Counted from the first letter of the stretch, positions 25,321 through 34,838 are shown. The stretch is DNA of 64,000 nt from Larkinella knui (GCF_003858645.1 NZ_RQJP01000004.1:620001-684000), one strand, 5' to 3'. Numbers and translations: made by a program. The notes: generated by a model from the sequence alone, not told the origin.

Positions 25321-26496
25321 ATGCAACAGCCGCGTACCATCTACACTACCGCCTTTTTTCTTCTCTGCCTGAGTTCCTTCCTTTTCTTCGCCAGCTTCAA
25401 CATGCTGATTCCCGAACTGCCCGGCTATCTAACCAGCCTGGGCGGGGCCGAATACAAAGGATACATCATCAGTTTATTCACCCTGACGGCCGGGTTGTCA
25501 CGTCCTTTCAGCGGCCGCTTAACCGATACCATTGGCCGGGTGCCGGTCATGGCTTTCGGCTCGCTGGTGTGTTTTGTCTGTGGGTTTTTGTATCCGCTGG
25601 TTCCATCCGTTTTTTTCGATAGTGTGGCGGCTTTGCTGGTGTTGCGATTGATACACGGTTTTTCGACCGGCTTTAAACCCACCGGAACGTCCGCTTACGT
25701 GGCCGATATTGTGCCCGACGAACGCCGGGGTGAAGCGATGGGCGTGCTCGGGCTGAGCGGAAGCGTCGGCATGGCGTTCGGTCCGGCCATCGGGAGTTGG
25801 CTCACGTCTGCTTTTGGACTCAACCCTTTATTCTATACGTCTTCGACACTGGCGCTGTTGTCGATCATTATTTTACTCAACATGAAAGAAACGCTGACGG
25901 ATCGCGTGCCGTTTCGCTGGAGTCTGCTGCGGATTTCGCGCCGGGATGTATTTGAACCGGCGGTATTTGCTCCTTCATTCATAACGTTTCTCAACTCCTT
26001 CAGTTTCGGGGCCGTAATCACGCTGGCCCCCGACTTTAGTGAGGCATTACATGTAGGCAACAAGGGGCTGTTTTTTACGGTTTTTACGATTTCCTCGCTC
26101 GCGATCCGTTTTCTGGCTGGCAAAGTGTCCGACCAGTACGGGCGTCGTCCGGTTTTGCGGATTGCTTCCCTCATCATTACGGCGGCTATGCTATTATTGG
26201 CTTTTAGTACCACCACGGTCTCCTTTTTAGTGGCTGGTGTGGTGTTTGGAATTTCGATGGGGATGTATTCACCAACGGCGCAAGCCTGGACGGTAGACCT
26301 CAGTAATGCCGGGAATCGGGGCCGGGCTTTGGCAACGATGTATATTGCTTTAGAAGCCGGAATTGGTTTGGGAGCTTACCTTTCGGCTTCACTTTATGCT
26401 AATAAAGCCGGGCGATTTCCGCTGGCCTTTTTAATTATTGCTGCTTTTTCAGCCATTTCATTTCTTTATCTTTTGAATTGGCAGAAAAAAAAATGA
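25321..26496 (+). CDS. MFS transporter
   Basis: 391 aa from the ATG at 25321; the first membrane helix (TAFFLLCLSSFLFFASF) begins about residue 8, so a later start is not possible. Twelve predicted membrane segments in two halves with a central loop near RFRWSLLRISRRDV. Motif A of the family is GRLTDTIGRVP between helices 2 and 3, repeated as GKVSDQYGRRP between helices 8 and 9. Similar to drug/sugar efflux or exporter subfamilies (YfcJ/AraJ type); substrate unknown. Stands alone downstream of the small secreted protein. Confidence 0.9.
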   Translation: MQQPRTIYTTAFFLLCLSSFLFFASFNMLIPELPGYLTSLGGAEYKGYIISLFTLTAGLSRPFSGRLTDTIGRVPVMAFGSLVCFVCGFLYPLVPSVFFDSVAALLVLRLIHGFSTGFKPTGTSAYVADIVPDERRGEAMGVLGLSGSVGMAFGPAIGSWLTSAFGLNPLFYTSSTLALLSIIILLNMKETLTDRVPFRWSLLRISRRDVFEPAVFAPSFITFLNSFSFGAVITLAPDFSEALHVGNKGLFFTVFTISSLAIRFLAGKVSDQYGRRPVLRIASLIITAAMLLLAFSTTTVSFLVAGVVFGISMGMYSPTAQAWTVDLSNAGNRGRALATMYIALEAGIGLGAYLSASLYANKAGRFPLAFLIIAAFSAISFLYLLNWQKKK

Positions 26497-27033
26497 TCGC
26501 ATCCCCCGCAGGAATTCTTCGGAATTTGGATAAAAAAAGCATAAAAAATGCCTTTGAAAACGCCATTTTAAAATTGGAGTTAATTCTAAACGAGATTTTT
26601 AGTTGTATATTTGTAACCGGTTCGTCGTTAGAAAGGCACATTAGATAAGTAATTATCCTAAAAGAACACCGTTTATACCTCTGTACGTCAAATGACGTAT
26701 ATAATTCTTTAGCAAACAGCTGTGCAAACTGGTTTTCATATGCAAGCAAATTATATTTCGTATAATGGCATGAAAGAGAAATAGTTACTAAATTTTTTTT
26801 AGATTTAATCTTGCGTTAAAAACTTGGAAAAATCTAAAAAAGGTGGAATATTTTCTCGAATTAACAAAAAAATGACATAGCCGTTTGTATAATTTCAGAT
26901 AGAAAATAGATACTTTTGTAGTAGGCTTCGAGAAAAGTCTGCCGAAATTTTATTCTACCAAAACGTTTCAATTTGAAATTTTCGTTTTCTTTACACAAAA
27001 AACCAGTTTCAATTTAACCCTACAGTTAGTCTA
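26497..27033 (+). promoter_or_regulatory. 537-base AT-rich regulatory region before the TonB operon
   Basis: No coding sequence with protein-like composition. Two exact TAnnTTTG boxes: TATATTTG at 26606-26613 and TACTTTTG at 26911-26918. The second lies 116 bases before exbB and has a TTTG at 26884-26887 as a possible, rather distant -33 box. The long leader between 26918 and 27033 is A/T-rich with no strong hairpin. Confidence 0.5.
26911..26918 (+). promoter_or_regulatory. Probable promoter of the exbB-TPR operon
   Basis: TACTTTTG matches TAnnTTTG. The gap of 23 bases to the upstream TTTG is longer than usual, so the -33 assignment is tentative. Confidence 0.5.
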
Positions 27034-27867
27034 ATGAAAACACAATCTCCAACTCCAGCACCAGCTAAAGCAGCAGCTCCCAAGAAAAAGTCGAGCGGTC
27101 TGAATCCGGTGTTTGTCATTCCCACTTTGTTTGTAATTGCTGTTTGCACGTACATGTTCGTATTCGGCGATGCCAGCCACTTCCAGGGCGGCAACAATGA
27201 AAACTTACCGGTCGACGGTGATTACTTTGGAATCATTTACAAAGGTGGGCCCATTGTACCCCTTTTGTTTACCTGTTTCTTAATTGTACTGGTTTTCTCA
27301 ATTGAGCGTTTTATTACGATCGGCCGGGCCAATGGTTCAGGTTCAATCGACGAGTTTGTTCGGAAAGTAAAGGGTCAACTCGACCGCAATGAAGTGGATG
27401 CGGCTATCAAAGAATGTGACCGTCAGAAAGGTTCAGTTGGTAACGTTGTTAAAACGGCGCTGATCAAATATCAGCAATTGAGAACGGACACCGAACTGAC
27501 CAAAGAACAGAAACTGGTGGCGCTTCAGAAAGAAGTAGAAGAAGCAACTACACTCGAATTGCCGATGCTGGAAAAAAACCTGACCATCATTGCTACGCTC
27601 GCTTCCGTATCAACGCTGGTCGCTCTGTTAGGTACGGTATTGGGTATGATTCGCGCCTTTAGCGAATTGGGTTCAACGGGTCAGCCAGATACCGCGGCTC
27701 TGTCAACGGGTATTTCTGAGGCTCTTGTAAACACGGCTTTAGGGATCGGTACGGCAGCTATTGCAACGATCATGTATAGCTACTTTACGAGCCGTATTGA
27801 TGAGTTGACTTACAACATCGATGAAATCGGTTTGAGCATCCAACAAAACTTTGCCGCGCACAATTAA
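27034..27867 (+). CDS. exbB: ExbB/TolQ/MotA family proton channel
   Basis: 277 aa. An A/P/K-rich cytoplasmic N-terminus precedes two early membrane segments (about 23-45 and 70-92, the latter PIVPLLFTCFLIVLVFSIERF) and two later ones (about 185-210 and 225-250), giving one more than the E. coli ExbB plan, as usual in Bacteroidota. Supplies proton-driven force to the TonB encoded downstream. First gene of a seven-gene operon. Confidence 0.93.
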   Translation: MKTQSPTPAPAKAAAPKKKSSGLNPVFVIPTLFVIAVCTYMFVFGDASHFQGGNNENLPVDGDYFGIIYKGGPIVPLLFTCFLIVLVFSIERFITIGRANGSGSIDEFVRKVKGQLDRNEVDAAIKECDRQKGSVGNVVKTALIKYQQLRTDTELTKEQKLVALQKEVEEATTLELPMLEKNLTIIATLASVSTLVALLGTVLGMIRAFSELGSTGQPDTAALSTGISEALVNTALGIGTAAIATIMYSYFTSRIDELTYNIDEIGLSIQQNFAAHN

Positions 27868-27910
27868 TCCGCGTCAGGTAACGTTTTTACATCACAAAAA
27901 ACAATAAACT

Positions 27911-28537
27911 ATGCCTATCGTTAAGCCTAAACGGTCGAGACCTCACATGGACATGACGGCGATGTGTGATGTAGCATTCCTTCTTCTGACCTTCTTTATT
28001 TTGACGGCTCAGATCCGCGTTCAGGAGGCTGCTGAAATCAACCCGCCGACCTCGATCTCCGGTATAAAGGTGCCCGATACGGATATCATGACCATTAGTC
28101 TGGATAAAGACGGAAAAGTGTTCTTTGGTATCGACGGTCAACCCAATCGGGTTTCCATGCTCGAAAACATTGGTGAAGTGTACGGTATTTCTTTCTCGGA
28201 TCGGGAAAAGAAAGCTTTTTCACTGCTGCCTAACTTTGGATTGCCGATCAATCAGTTGAAATCGTATTTGTCGTTGAAGCCTGATCAGCAAGGACAAATT
28301 AAACAACCGGGCATTCCCGTCGATTCAACGGCCAGTCTGCAAACCAACCAGTTGTCGCAGTGGGTTTTTAATGCCCGTAAAGCGAACAACAAACTGCGTA
28401 TTGCTGTAAAAGGCGATAATCTGGCGAAATTTCCGAACTTCAAGAACGTGTTAAGTTCATTGCAATCGCAGAACATTAACAAGTTTAACCTGATCACAGG
28501 TACTGAAGCGCCACCCGCCGGCTGGACAAATGATTAA
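27911..28537 (+). CDS. exbD: ExbD/TolR family protein, first copy
   Basis: 208 aa. Short basic N-terminus (KPKRSRPHMDMTAMCDVAF) leads into one membrane helix (about 20-38) with the conserved Asp at its start. The periplasmic part is longer than the usual ExbD domain and contains a linker with QGQIKQPGIPVDSTAS before the final KFPNFKNVLSSLQSQNINKFNL. Forms the stator with ExbB; the second ExbD follows at 28590. Confidence 0.92.
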   Translation: MPIVKPKRSRPHMDMTAMCDVAFLLLTFFILTAQIRVQEAAEINPPTSISGIKVPDTDIMTISLDKDGKVFFGIDGQPNRVSMLENIGEVYGISFSDREKKAFSLLPNFGLPINQLKSYLSLKPDQQGQIKQPGIPVDSTASLQTNQLSQWVFNARKANNKLRIAVKGDNLAKFPNFKNVLSSLQSQNINKFNLITGTEAPPAGWTND

Positions 28538-28589
28538 TTAAGGTTAAACCACAAACTCACGCGATTCATCGCCTTAGATTCGTAAAACA

Positions 28590-29117
28590 ATGGCAGATAT
28601 CGACACCGGTGGGGGTGGTGGTAAGCATAAAGGTGGGAAAGTCCGAAGTAAAAAAGGGTCTACCCGGGTCGATATGACTCCGATGGTTGACTTGGGCTTT
28701 CTTCTCATTACGTTTTTCATTCTTGCCTCCACCTTAAGTAAACCGTCTTCGATGACACTGAACGTGCCTGACAAGACCGAAAAAGTTGAAACGGAGCCCA
28801 TCAAGGCGTCCAAGGTAATGACGATTTTCCTGGGGAAAGAAAACCAGATCCATTACATTTTCGGAAAAGCCGCCAATGAAGACCCGGAATTAAAAACGGT
28901 TCAGTTTGGTCCCGAAATTCGGAATGCAATCCAGGAAAACAAGCGCAAAATCGGAGAGAAAGATTTTGTTGTGGTTATCAAACCGACCAAAGAATCGACC
29001 TACAAGAACCTGGTGGATATGCTGGACGAAATGGCCATTACGAAAACGAAGCGCTACGCTTTAGTGGATCAGATGACTCCCGATGAGAACAAGCTGATTG
29101 ATCCTAAAATGAAGTAA
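28590..29117 (+). CDS. exbD: ExbD/TolR family protein, second copy
   Basis: 175 aa. Starts with a glycine/lysine-rich cytoplasmic stretch (DTGGGGGKHKGGKVRSKKGS), then DMTPMVDLGFLLITFFILAS as membrane helix carrying the conserved Asp. Periplasmic domain ends DKLIDPKMK-like (ENKLIDPKMK). Paired ExbD paralogs of different length next to one ExbB are typical in Bacteroidota and may form a mixed dimer. Confidence 0.92.
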   Translation: MADIDTGGGGGKHKGGKVRSKKGSTRVDMTPMVDLGFLLITFFILASTLSKPSSMTLNVPDKTEKVETEPIKASKVMTIFLGKENQIHYIFGKAANEDPELKTVQFGPEIRNAIQENKRKIGEKDFVVVIKPTKESTYKNLVDMLDEMAITKTKRYALVDQMTPDENKLIDPKMK

Positions 29118-29155
29118 TGAACGGCCGTCAAAAGCCAATTCAATAAATTATCGCC

Positions 29156-29983
29156 ATGGCAGAAGTAACGACTAATCCTGCAACACTCGATGATATCGTG
29201 TTCGCAGATCGTAACAAGGCATATGGTGCGTATGCATTACGGAAAGACTATTCCAGGACGGTTTATCGCTCGCTGATCATCGGATCCGTGCTGTTTCTCC
29301 TGGCAATGGCCACTCCTTCAATTATTTCTGTTCTGACTCCGAAAGAAGATGAGCAGGCCATGGTTGAAGTGGACCTAATGAAGTTACCACCTCCGCCCAT
29401 TGATCCCAATGAACCGCCACCACCACCACCACCACCGGTCGAGCTACCGAAGGTGAATACGGTGAAGTTTCTCCCACCGGAAGTAAAACCGGATGAGGAA
29501 GTACCGGAAGAAACTCCTCCGCCAACCGTTGAGGAATTGAAAGAAGCCGTGGCGGCTGAAAAAACGCAGGAGGGTGACCCCAATGCGGAAGAAGTTATTG
29601 TGGCTCCTGAAGAAACGGCAGGCCCTACTAAAGTGGAAGCTGCTGTTGAGGCTGCACCCAAAGAAGATCAGATCTTTACGGTCGTTGAGCAAAATCCGGA
29701 ATTCCCCGGTGGACTTGCTGCGATGGGTCAGTTTCTACAGAAAAACCTTCGCTATCCACCCGCAGCCTCACGGGCTAACATATCGGGTCGGGTGTTCGTA
29801 AGTTTCGTCGTTAATACCGACGGAAGTATTCAGGATGTAACCGTATTGAAAGGCCTGGGCTTTGGTACGGATGAAGAAGCGATGCGGGTTGTAAAAGCGA
29901 TGCCGAAATGGAGACCGGGTAAACAGTCTGGTCGTCCGGTGCGGGTTAAATACAACTTGCCGATCAACTTCCAGTTGGAGTAA
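29156..29983 (+). CDS. tonB: Energy transducer TonB
   Basis: 275 aa. N-terminal cytoplasmic ADRNKAYGAYALRKDYSRT is the Bacteroidota TonB signature; one membrane helix follows (about 42-62), then a proline-rich spacer with an eight-proline run encoded by CCA repeats and an acidic E/P/V/A-rich stretch, and a C-terminal domain with NPEFPGGLAAMGQFLQKNL, GRVFVSFVVNTDGS and MPKWRPGKQSGRPVRV. Transfers energy from ExbB/ExbD to outer-membrane receptors. No receptor gene is in the window. Confidence 0.95.
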   Translation: MAEVTTNPATLDDIVFADRNKAYGAYALRKDYSRTVYRSLIIGSVLFLLAMATPSIISVLTPKEDEQAMVEVDLMKLPPPPIDPNEPPPPPPPPVELPKVNTVKFLPPEVKPDEEVPEETPPPTVEELKEAVAAEKTQEGDPNAEEVIVAPEETAGPTKVEAAVEAAPKEDQIFTVVEQNPEFPGGLAAMGQFLQKNLRYPPAASRANISGRVFVSFVVNTDGSIQDVTVLKGLGFGTDEEAMRVVKAMPKWRPGKQSGRPVRVKYNLPINFQLE

Positions 29984-29991
29984 GGTTGCGA

Positions 29992-30198
29992 ATGAAAGAA
30001 AAACCATCTGCAGATCTTTTCAGCCTGTATATTAATGTGCTGATGGGGTTAATATACCTGGGAGGGGGCATCTACCTGATTGCCTCCTCTCAGTCTTTTG
30101 GACTGTTGCCGACCGGAGCTTTTCGATATTTATTAGCGGGTTTGCTAGTTATTTATGGATTATTTAGGGCCTACCGGGGCATACAACGTTTGCTGTAG
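29992..30198 (+). CDS. Small two-helix membrane protein
   Basis: 68 aa from the ATG at 29992, 8 bases after tonB. Two membrane segments (about 13-35 and 42-60) with a short loop, ending in a basic RAYRGIQRLL tail. No named family, but small proteins at this position are found in the same type of operon in related genomes as far as I know. The stop codon lies 2 bases before the start of the next gene, implying translational coupling. Confidence 0.65.
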   Translation: MKEKPSADLFSLYINVLMGLIYLGGGIYLIASSQSFGLLPTGAFRYLLAGLLVIYGLFRAYRGIQRLL

Positions 30199-30200
30199 TT

Positions 30201-31139
30201 ATGAACACACTGATTAAGGTTGGAATTGGGGTTGGATTAATCAGTCTGGTTGCCTGTTCAAATTCAGATCACCCACTGGATAATCCTACCCATGGCGAGA
30301 TTTCAATCACAGCTGACGAGTCGCTGGAGCCCATGGTTGAGTCGATCTACAAGGCTTACGAAGGTGTTTATCCGAATGCCAAATTCAATGTTACCTATAA
30401 GCCCGAACAACAAGCTGTTACGGCGATGGTGCGTGACAGTGCAAGGCTGGTATTTTCGACCCGCGAATTGACTGACAATGAGAAATCGGTTTTTACGAAG
30501 CGGAAAATCAAATACAAATCGGAATTTATCGCCATCGATGGGATTGCCCTGATCGTTGGTCGGCAGAACCCCGATAGTTTGATTACGATGCCGGAATTGA
30601 ATGCTATTTTTCAAGGGCAGATTACCCGTTGGGAACAACTGAAAAAAGGCGCTCAAAAAGGGCCAATTGTACTGGTTTTTGACAATAATAACTCCAGCAA
30701 TCTGAATTTTGCGCTGGCGCGATTCAAGGTCAGTGATGTCAGCCGGATTAAAATTTTTACCGTAAATTCAAACAAACAGGTTATTGAGTATGTTCGTAAG
30801 AATCCGACGGCGTTAGGATTCATCGGCGTCAATTGGATTAGCGACGGAGACTCTCCTTTAGCCGCACAACTGTCAAAGAACTTGCGGGTTATGGGCGTGT
30901 CGGACAAGGCAAATCCAACGTCTACCGATGATTATTTCCAACCATTTCAAAAGAATTTAGGTTTAAAGTTATATCCCTTGCGCCGGAACGTATACGTTAT
31001 TAGCCGTGAAGCGCATTCGGGCCTGGGAAGCGGTCTTATCAACTATATTATACGGGATGTTGGTGGATTATTGATCGAAAAAAGCGGTCTTTGGCCCGCA
31101 AAACCGTATAATCGGGAGGTGTTTTTGAAAAAGGAATAA
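30201..31139 (+). CDS. PstS-like substrate-binding lipoprotein
   Basis: 312 aa. N-terminal signal with lipobox LISLVAC-SNSD (lipid-modified Cys about residue 19). The mature part is a periplasmic-binding fold of the PstS type: GEISITADESLEPMVESI, VRDSARLVFSTRELTDNE, FIAIDGIALIVGRQNPD, and ALGFIGVNWI. No phosphate ABC transporter genes (pstCAB) are present; it sits inside a TonB operon, so it may bind a ligand for TonB-linked uptake or act as a sensor rather than feed an ABC transporter. Ligand unknown. Confidence 0.85.
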   Translation: MNTLIKVGIGVGLISLVACSNSDHPLDNPTHGEISITADESLEPMVESIYKAYEGVYPNAKFNVTYKPEQQAVTAMVRDSARLVFSTRELTDNEKSVFTKRKIKYKSEFIAIDGIALIVGRQNPDSLITMPELNAIFQGQITRWEQLKKGAQKGPIVLVFDNNNSSNLNFALARFKVSDVSRIKIFTVNSNKQVIEYVRKNPTALGFIGVNWISDGDSPLAAQLSKNLRVMGVSDKANPTSTDDYFQPFQKNLGLKLYPLRRNVYVISREAHSGLGSGLINYIIRDVGGLLIEKSGLWPAKPYNREVFLKKE

Positions 31140-31168
31140 AAAAAATTTCTCTTACCAACGCAATTTTA

Positions 31169-31176
31169 TAATTTTG
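31169..31176 (+). promoter_or_regulatory. Internal -7 promoter box before the TPR gene
   Basis: TAATTTTG, exact TAnnTTTG match, 58 bases before the TPR gene start, suggesting an extra internal promoter in the operon. Confidence 0.4.
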
Positions 31177-31234
31177 CATTTTGTTTTTTAATCTAGTAAC
31201 CTATTTTTCACCCATTTCTCAACCTGAAATTGGC

Positions 31235-33004
31235 ATGAATTTCCAAAAGAAAGCTCTGTTGACAGTGGTAGCCGCCGGTTTGTTTGGCTCATTGCAAGCG
31301 GTTGCCCAAGACGCACAATCGGGAGTGAAGGATCTGGAAGCAGGCCGTTATACCAAGGCTATCCAAACCTTTCAGGGTTTGGCAACCAGTGCTCCTTCTG
31401 CCGAAAACTATTTCTATCTGGGCTACGCTCAGTTGAAATCCGGTAATCCGGACGCTGCCAAACAAGCCTTTGAAAAAGGTGTAGCAGCTGACCCTAAAAA
31501 CCAACTCAACAATGTGGGACTGGGTGGGGTAGCGCTGGCCAAAAAAGATGGCGCTACGGCCAAAACCCTAATCGATAACGCATTAAAAGAAACCAAAAAT
31601 AAGGATATCGGTGTGTTACTGCGCGCTGGCGAAGTCTATACGATGTTCAGAAAGCCTGAAGAAGGAATGAGCGATCCGGCTGAAGCCATCCGGATTCTGA
31701 CCATTGCCGATGAGCGGGACAAGAAAAACGAAAACGCCGACATTGAAATGGCGTTAGGTGATGCGTATACTTTGAAAAACGACGGTGGGAATGCCGTCAC
31801 GAAGTACGAAAATGCCTTGTCGATCCGTCCAAATGATGCGGAAGCCAAATATAAAATTGGGAACACGTTCCTGCGGGCTAAAAACTATGCGGAAGCGCAG
31901 AAATTCTACGCCGAAGCAATCGCGGCTGATCCCGAATTTGCCCCTACGTATGAAGATTTAGCGGAAGCGTTTTTTGGCTCAAGAGCGTACAAGAACGCTT
32001 CTAAAAACATGGATCTGTATATCCAGAAGAGCCAGACAACGGACGTGAATAAACTGCTGCGTTCGGCTCAGTTTGACTTTCTGGCTGGTGACAATATGCG
32101 GGCTATTCAGAAACTGGATCAACTGAAAGGTAAAGTAAACAACCCGGTTATTCAGCGGATTTATGGCTGGGCTTATTCAGGTTCCGGAAAGTATAATGAG
32201 GCCATTCAGTCTTTGACTACCTTTATTCAGTCGGCTCCGGACAAAGTCATCTACGACGACTATAAATACCTGGGTCGTGCCTATGCACAGTTGGGAACGC
32301 CAGAAGGCGATTCATTAGCACTTGTAAACCTGGAAAAAGCGGCTCCGCTGGATACGACGGAAAACCTGTACCGGGAAATTGGAAAGACGCTGCAAGGTGC
32401 TAAAAAGTATGACGCAGCCGCAACTGCCTGGAAGAAAGCCATTGCGCTGGACACAGCCAAAGCTACGACCAATGACTATTTCCAACTGGGAATGTCAAAT
32501 TATGTGCAGGGTAGCCGGGTTGGTCGTGACAGTACCATGCTCATGAACGGTGATACGGCGGCTATTCGCCAGGCCAAAGAAAAGTATTACGCAGCGGCAG
32601 ATTCAGCTTTCCTGAAAGTGAATCAGATTACGCCTGAATGGTCGCCGGGTTATTATTTCCGGGCGTCGGCCAATTATTTTAGCGATACAAAAGGCGCGAT
32701 GGCAACCGGTGAGCCGGTTCCGCTATACGAAAAATACCTTGAAGTTTCCAACAAGGAAATTGCTACCGATGCCGCTAAAAAAGAAGCCAACAAACGGTAT
32801 ATGATGACCGCTTATAAATTCCTGTCTTCGTATTATGCCAATAAAAACGATGCGGTCAAGTCACGTGAGTACCTGACAAAAGCCGCTGAATTGGATCCGA
32901 ACGACAAGGATGTTCAAAATGCATTGAATCCGCCGGCACAACCAGCCGCGAAACCGGCTGCAAAACCAGCTGCCAAAAAACCGGCAGGAAAGGCAACGAA
33001 ATAA
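31235..33004 (+). CDS. Secreted tetratricopeptide repeat protein
   Basis: 589 aa from the ATG at 31235, where a clear signal peptide begins (MNFQKKALLTVVAAGLFGSL…AVAQ); the longer frame only adds unrelated residues. The body consists of about ten TPR-like units (for example AGRYTKAIQTFQGLATSAPS, GNPDAAKQAFEKGVAADPKN, KNYAEAQKFYAEAIAADPEF), and the C-terminus is a lysine/alanine/proline tail (AKPAAKPAAKKPAGKATK). TPR proteins of this kind serve as periplasmic scaffolds. As last gene of the exb/tonB operon it probably assembles parts of that complex. Confidence 0.88.
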   Translation: MNFQKKALLTVVAAGLFGSLQAVAQDAQSGVKDLEAGRYTKAIQTFQGLATSAPSAENYFYLGYAQLKSGNPDAAKQAFEKGVAADPKNQLNNVGLGGVALAKKDGATAKTLIDNALKETKNKDIGVLLRAGEVYTMFRKPEEGMSDPAEAIRILTIADERDKKNENADIEMALGDAYTLKNDGGNAVTKYENALSIRPNDAEAKYKIGNTFLRAKNYAEAQKFYAEAIAADPEFAPTYEDLAEAFFGSRAYKNASKNMDLYIQKSQTTDVNKLLRSAQFDFLAGDNMRAIQKLDQLKGKVNNPVIQRIYGWAYSGSGKYNEAIQSLTTFIQSAPDKVIYDDYKYLGRAYAQLGTPEGDSLALVNLEKAAPLDTTENLYREIGKTLQGAKKYDAAATAWKKAIALDTAKATTNDYFQLGMSNYVQGSRVGRDSTMLMNGDTAAIRQAKEKYYAAADSAFLKVNQITPEWSPGYYFRASANYFSDTKGAMATGEPVPLYEKYLEVSNKEIATDAAKKEANKRYMMTAYKFLSSYYANKNDAVKSREYLTKAAELDPNDKDVQNALNPPAQPAAKPAAKPAAKKPAGKATK

Positions 33005-33026
33005 CCTTTATTTGTAGTTGTTTTGT

Positions 33027-33064
33027 AGAAAGAGGAACCACTCAAACGGTTCCTCTTTCTTTTG
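33027..33064 (+). terminator. Rho-independent terminator of the exb/tonB operon
   Basis: Perfect 13-bp stem (33027-33039 with 33048-33060), 8-nt loop, followed by TTTTG. Ends the operon after the TPR gene. Confidence 0.85.
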
Positions 33065-33122
33065 TCAGACACCTATTGATAAATACTTAGTGCGTAAAAT
33101 GCTGTTTTACTGACAACAATTG

Positions 33123-33130
33123 TAATTTTG
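33123..33130 (+). promoter_or_regulatory. -7 promoter box before adk
   Basis: TAATTTTG, exact TAnnTTTG match, 33 bases before the adk start codon at 33164. Confidence 0.5.
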
Positions 33131-33163
33131 TGCGTAAACCTGCGCGTATCTTGCAAACCTTCT

Positions 33164-33751
33164 ATGCTCAATCTTGTACTATTTGGCCCACCGGGTGCCG
33201 GAAAAGGCACGCAAAGTGAAAAATTAATTGCCCAATATCAGTTGGTGCATTTGTCAACCGGCGACTTGCTGCGCTCCGAAATCCGGGGAGGAACGGAACT
33301 GGGCTTGCGGGCCAAGATGCTCATGGATCAAGGCATTCTGGTTCCGGATGAGGTCGTCATTGGCATGATTGAGAATAAATTAAAAGAAAACCAATCAGCG
33401 GCTGGCTTCATTTTTGATGGTTTTCCGAGGACGGTTCCTCAGGCCGAAGCGCTCGATGAATTACTGGCGCAGTACAACACCCAGATTAAGGTGATGATCG
33501 CGCTGGTGGTGGATGAGCAGGAATTAACGAAACGATTGCTGATACGGGGTCAATCATCAGGACGTCCTGATGATCAGAATGAGGCATTGATCCATCGCAG
33601 AATAAAGGAATACAACGATAAAACAGCACCTGTAGCCAGTTACTACGAGTCGCAAGGGAAGTTCAAGGCCATCGGTGGAATCGGTAATATTGAAGAAATA
33701 TTTCAAGCCATTTGTGAGAAAATTGAAACCGCCACTGCGAATGTTCGCTAG
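33164..33751 (+). CDS. adk: Adenylate kinase
   Basis: 195 aa from the ATG at 33164, directly before the P-loop (LVLFGPPGAGKGTQSEKL). Catalyses ATP + AMP = 2 ADP. NMP-binding region LSTGDLLRSEI and the family motif FDGFPRTVPQAE are present. The lid is the short type (RGQSSGRPDDQNEALIHRR) without zinc-binding cysteines. The usual adk downstream partner obg follows 31 bases later, so the two are probably co-transcribed. Confidence 0.97.
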   Translation: MLNLVLFGPPGAGKGTQSEKLIAQYQLVHLSTGDLLRSEIRGGTELGLRAKMLMDQGILVPDEVVIGMIENKLKENQSAAGFIFDGFPRTVPQAEALDELLAQYNTQIKVMIALVVDEQELTKRLLIRGQSSGRPDDQNEALIHRRIKEYNDKTAPVASYYESQGKFKAIGGIGNIEEIFQAICEKIETATANVR

Positions 33752-33782
33752 TAAATACAAGCGGCAGGGCTAAAACAGTAGC

Positions 33783-34793
33783 ATGGCTTCATCAAATTTT
33801 ATAGATTACGTAAAAATAAACATCCGATCAGGGGCCGGTGGTGCCGGTTCTATGCATTTTCGACGCGAAAAACACGTTGACAAAGGCGGTCCTGACGGGG
33901 GCGATGGCGGTCGGGGTGGACACATTATTCTGAAAGGAAGTTCGCAGCTCTGGACCTTATTACACCTGAAATACCAGAAACACATCAAAGCCAAACCCGG
34001 TAAGGGGGGCGAAGGAGGTCGGCGGACCGGGGCCGAAGGCGAAGATGTCATTATTGAAGTTCCGCTTGGAACCGTAGCCCGGCACGGTGAAACCGGTGAG
34101 CAAATGGCCGAGATCACGGAAGATGGCCAGGAAATCATTCTGTTACAGGGCGGCCGGGGTGGATTGGGAAATACCCACTTTAAATCGGCCACCAAGCAGG
34201 CCCCCGATTATGCACAGCCGGGTGAGCCGGGTCAGGAAGAATGGGTTATTCTGGAATTGAAATTGCTGGCCGACGTTGGTCTGGTTGGATTCCCCAATGC
34301 GGGCAAATCCACCTTGCTATCGGTTTTGTCGGCGGCAAAACCCGAAATTGCCGACTATCCGTTTACAACGCTGGTTCCCCAATTAGGCGTGGTGGCTTAC
34401 CGGGATTATAAATCGTTTGTCATGGCCGATGTTCCGGGAATTATTGAAGGAGCATCGCAGGGAAAAGGGTTAGGATTACGGTTTCTGCGGCACATTGAAC
34501 GAAACTCTATTTTGCTTTTTCTGGTGCCAGCCACCAGCGAAGATTGTGGGGCTGAATATGAAACTTTGTTGAATGAATTGAGGCAGTATAATCCTGAATT
34601 GCTTGATAAACAGCGACTGTTGGCAATTTCTAAATTAGATTTAATTGAGGAAACAGACTATAAAGCAGTGCTTGATCGTTTACCGGCTGATATACCAACG
34701 GTATTTGTCTCAGCTGTTCGTCAGCAAGGTTTGATGGAACTGAAGGATATGATTTGGAAAGCATTGACTCAATCTGAAAACCAAGTGTCATAA
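33783..34793 (+). CDS. obgE: GTPase Obg/CgtA
   Basis: 336 aa. Obg domain in the N-terminal half with its glycine-rich loops ([43 protein letters not shown]), followed by the G domain: G1 [10 protein letters not shown]2 in [11 protein letters not shown]3 DVPGI, G4 SKLD (instead of NKxD) and SA near the end for G5. Essential GTPase of ribosome maturation and stress control. The C-terminal extension of some Obg proteins is absent. Follows adk. Confidence 0.97.
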   Translation: MASSNFIDYVKINIRSGAGGAGSMHFRREKHVDKGGPDGGDGGRGGHIILKGSSQLWTLLHLKYQKHIKAKPGKGGEGGRRTGAEGEDVIIEVPLGTVARHGETGEQMAEITEDGQEIILLQGGRGGLGNTHFKSATKQAPDYAQPGEPGQEEWVILELKLLADVGLVGFPNAGKSTLLSVLSAAKPEIADYPFTTLVPQLGVVAYRDYKSFVMADVPGIIEGASQGKGLGLRFLRHIERNSILLFLVPATSEDCGAEYETLLNELRQYNPELLDKQRLLAISKLDLIEETDYKAVLDRLPADIPTVFVSAVRQQGLMELKDMIWKALTQSENQVS

Positions 34794-34838
34794 AATCGAC
34801 AAGCGACCATCGCGATTGACTCAATCGGACGCTCAGCT

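Noticed and set aside
29400-29470. CCA tandem repeat as an intergenic repeat
   Set aside because: It is the coding sequence of the proline-rich TonB spacer.
30201-31139. Phosphate ABC transporter
   Set aside because: Only the binding-protein-like gene is present; no pstC, pstA, pstB or phoU nearby.
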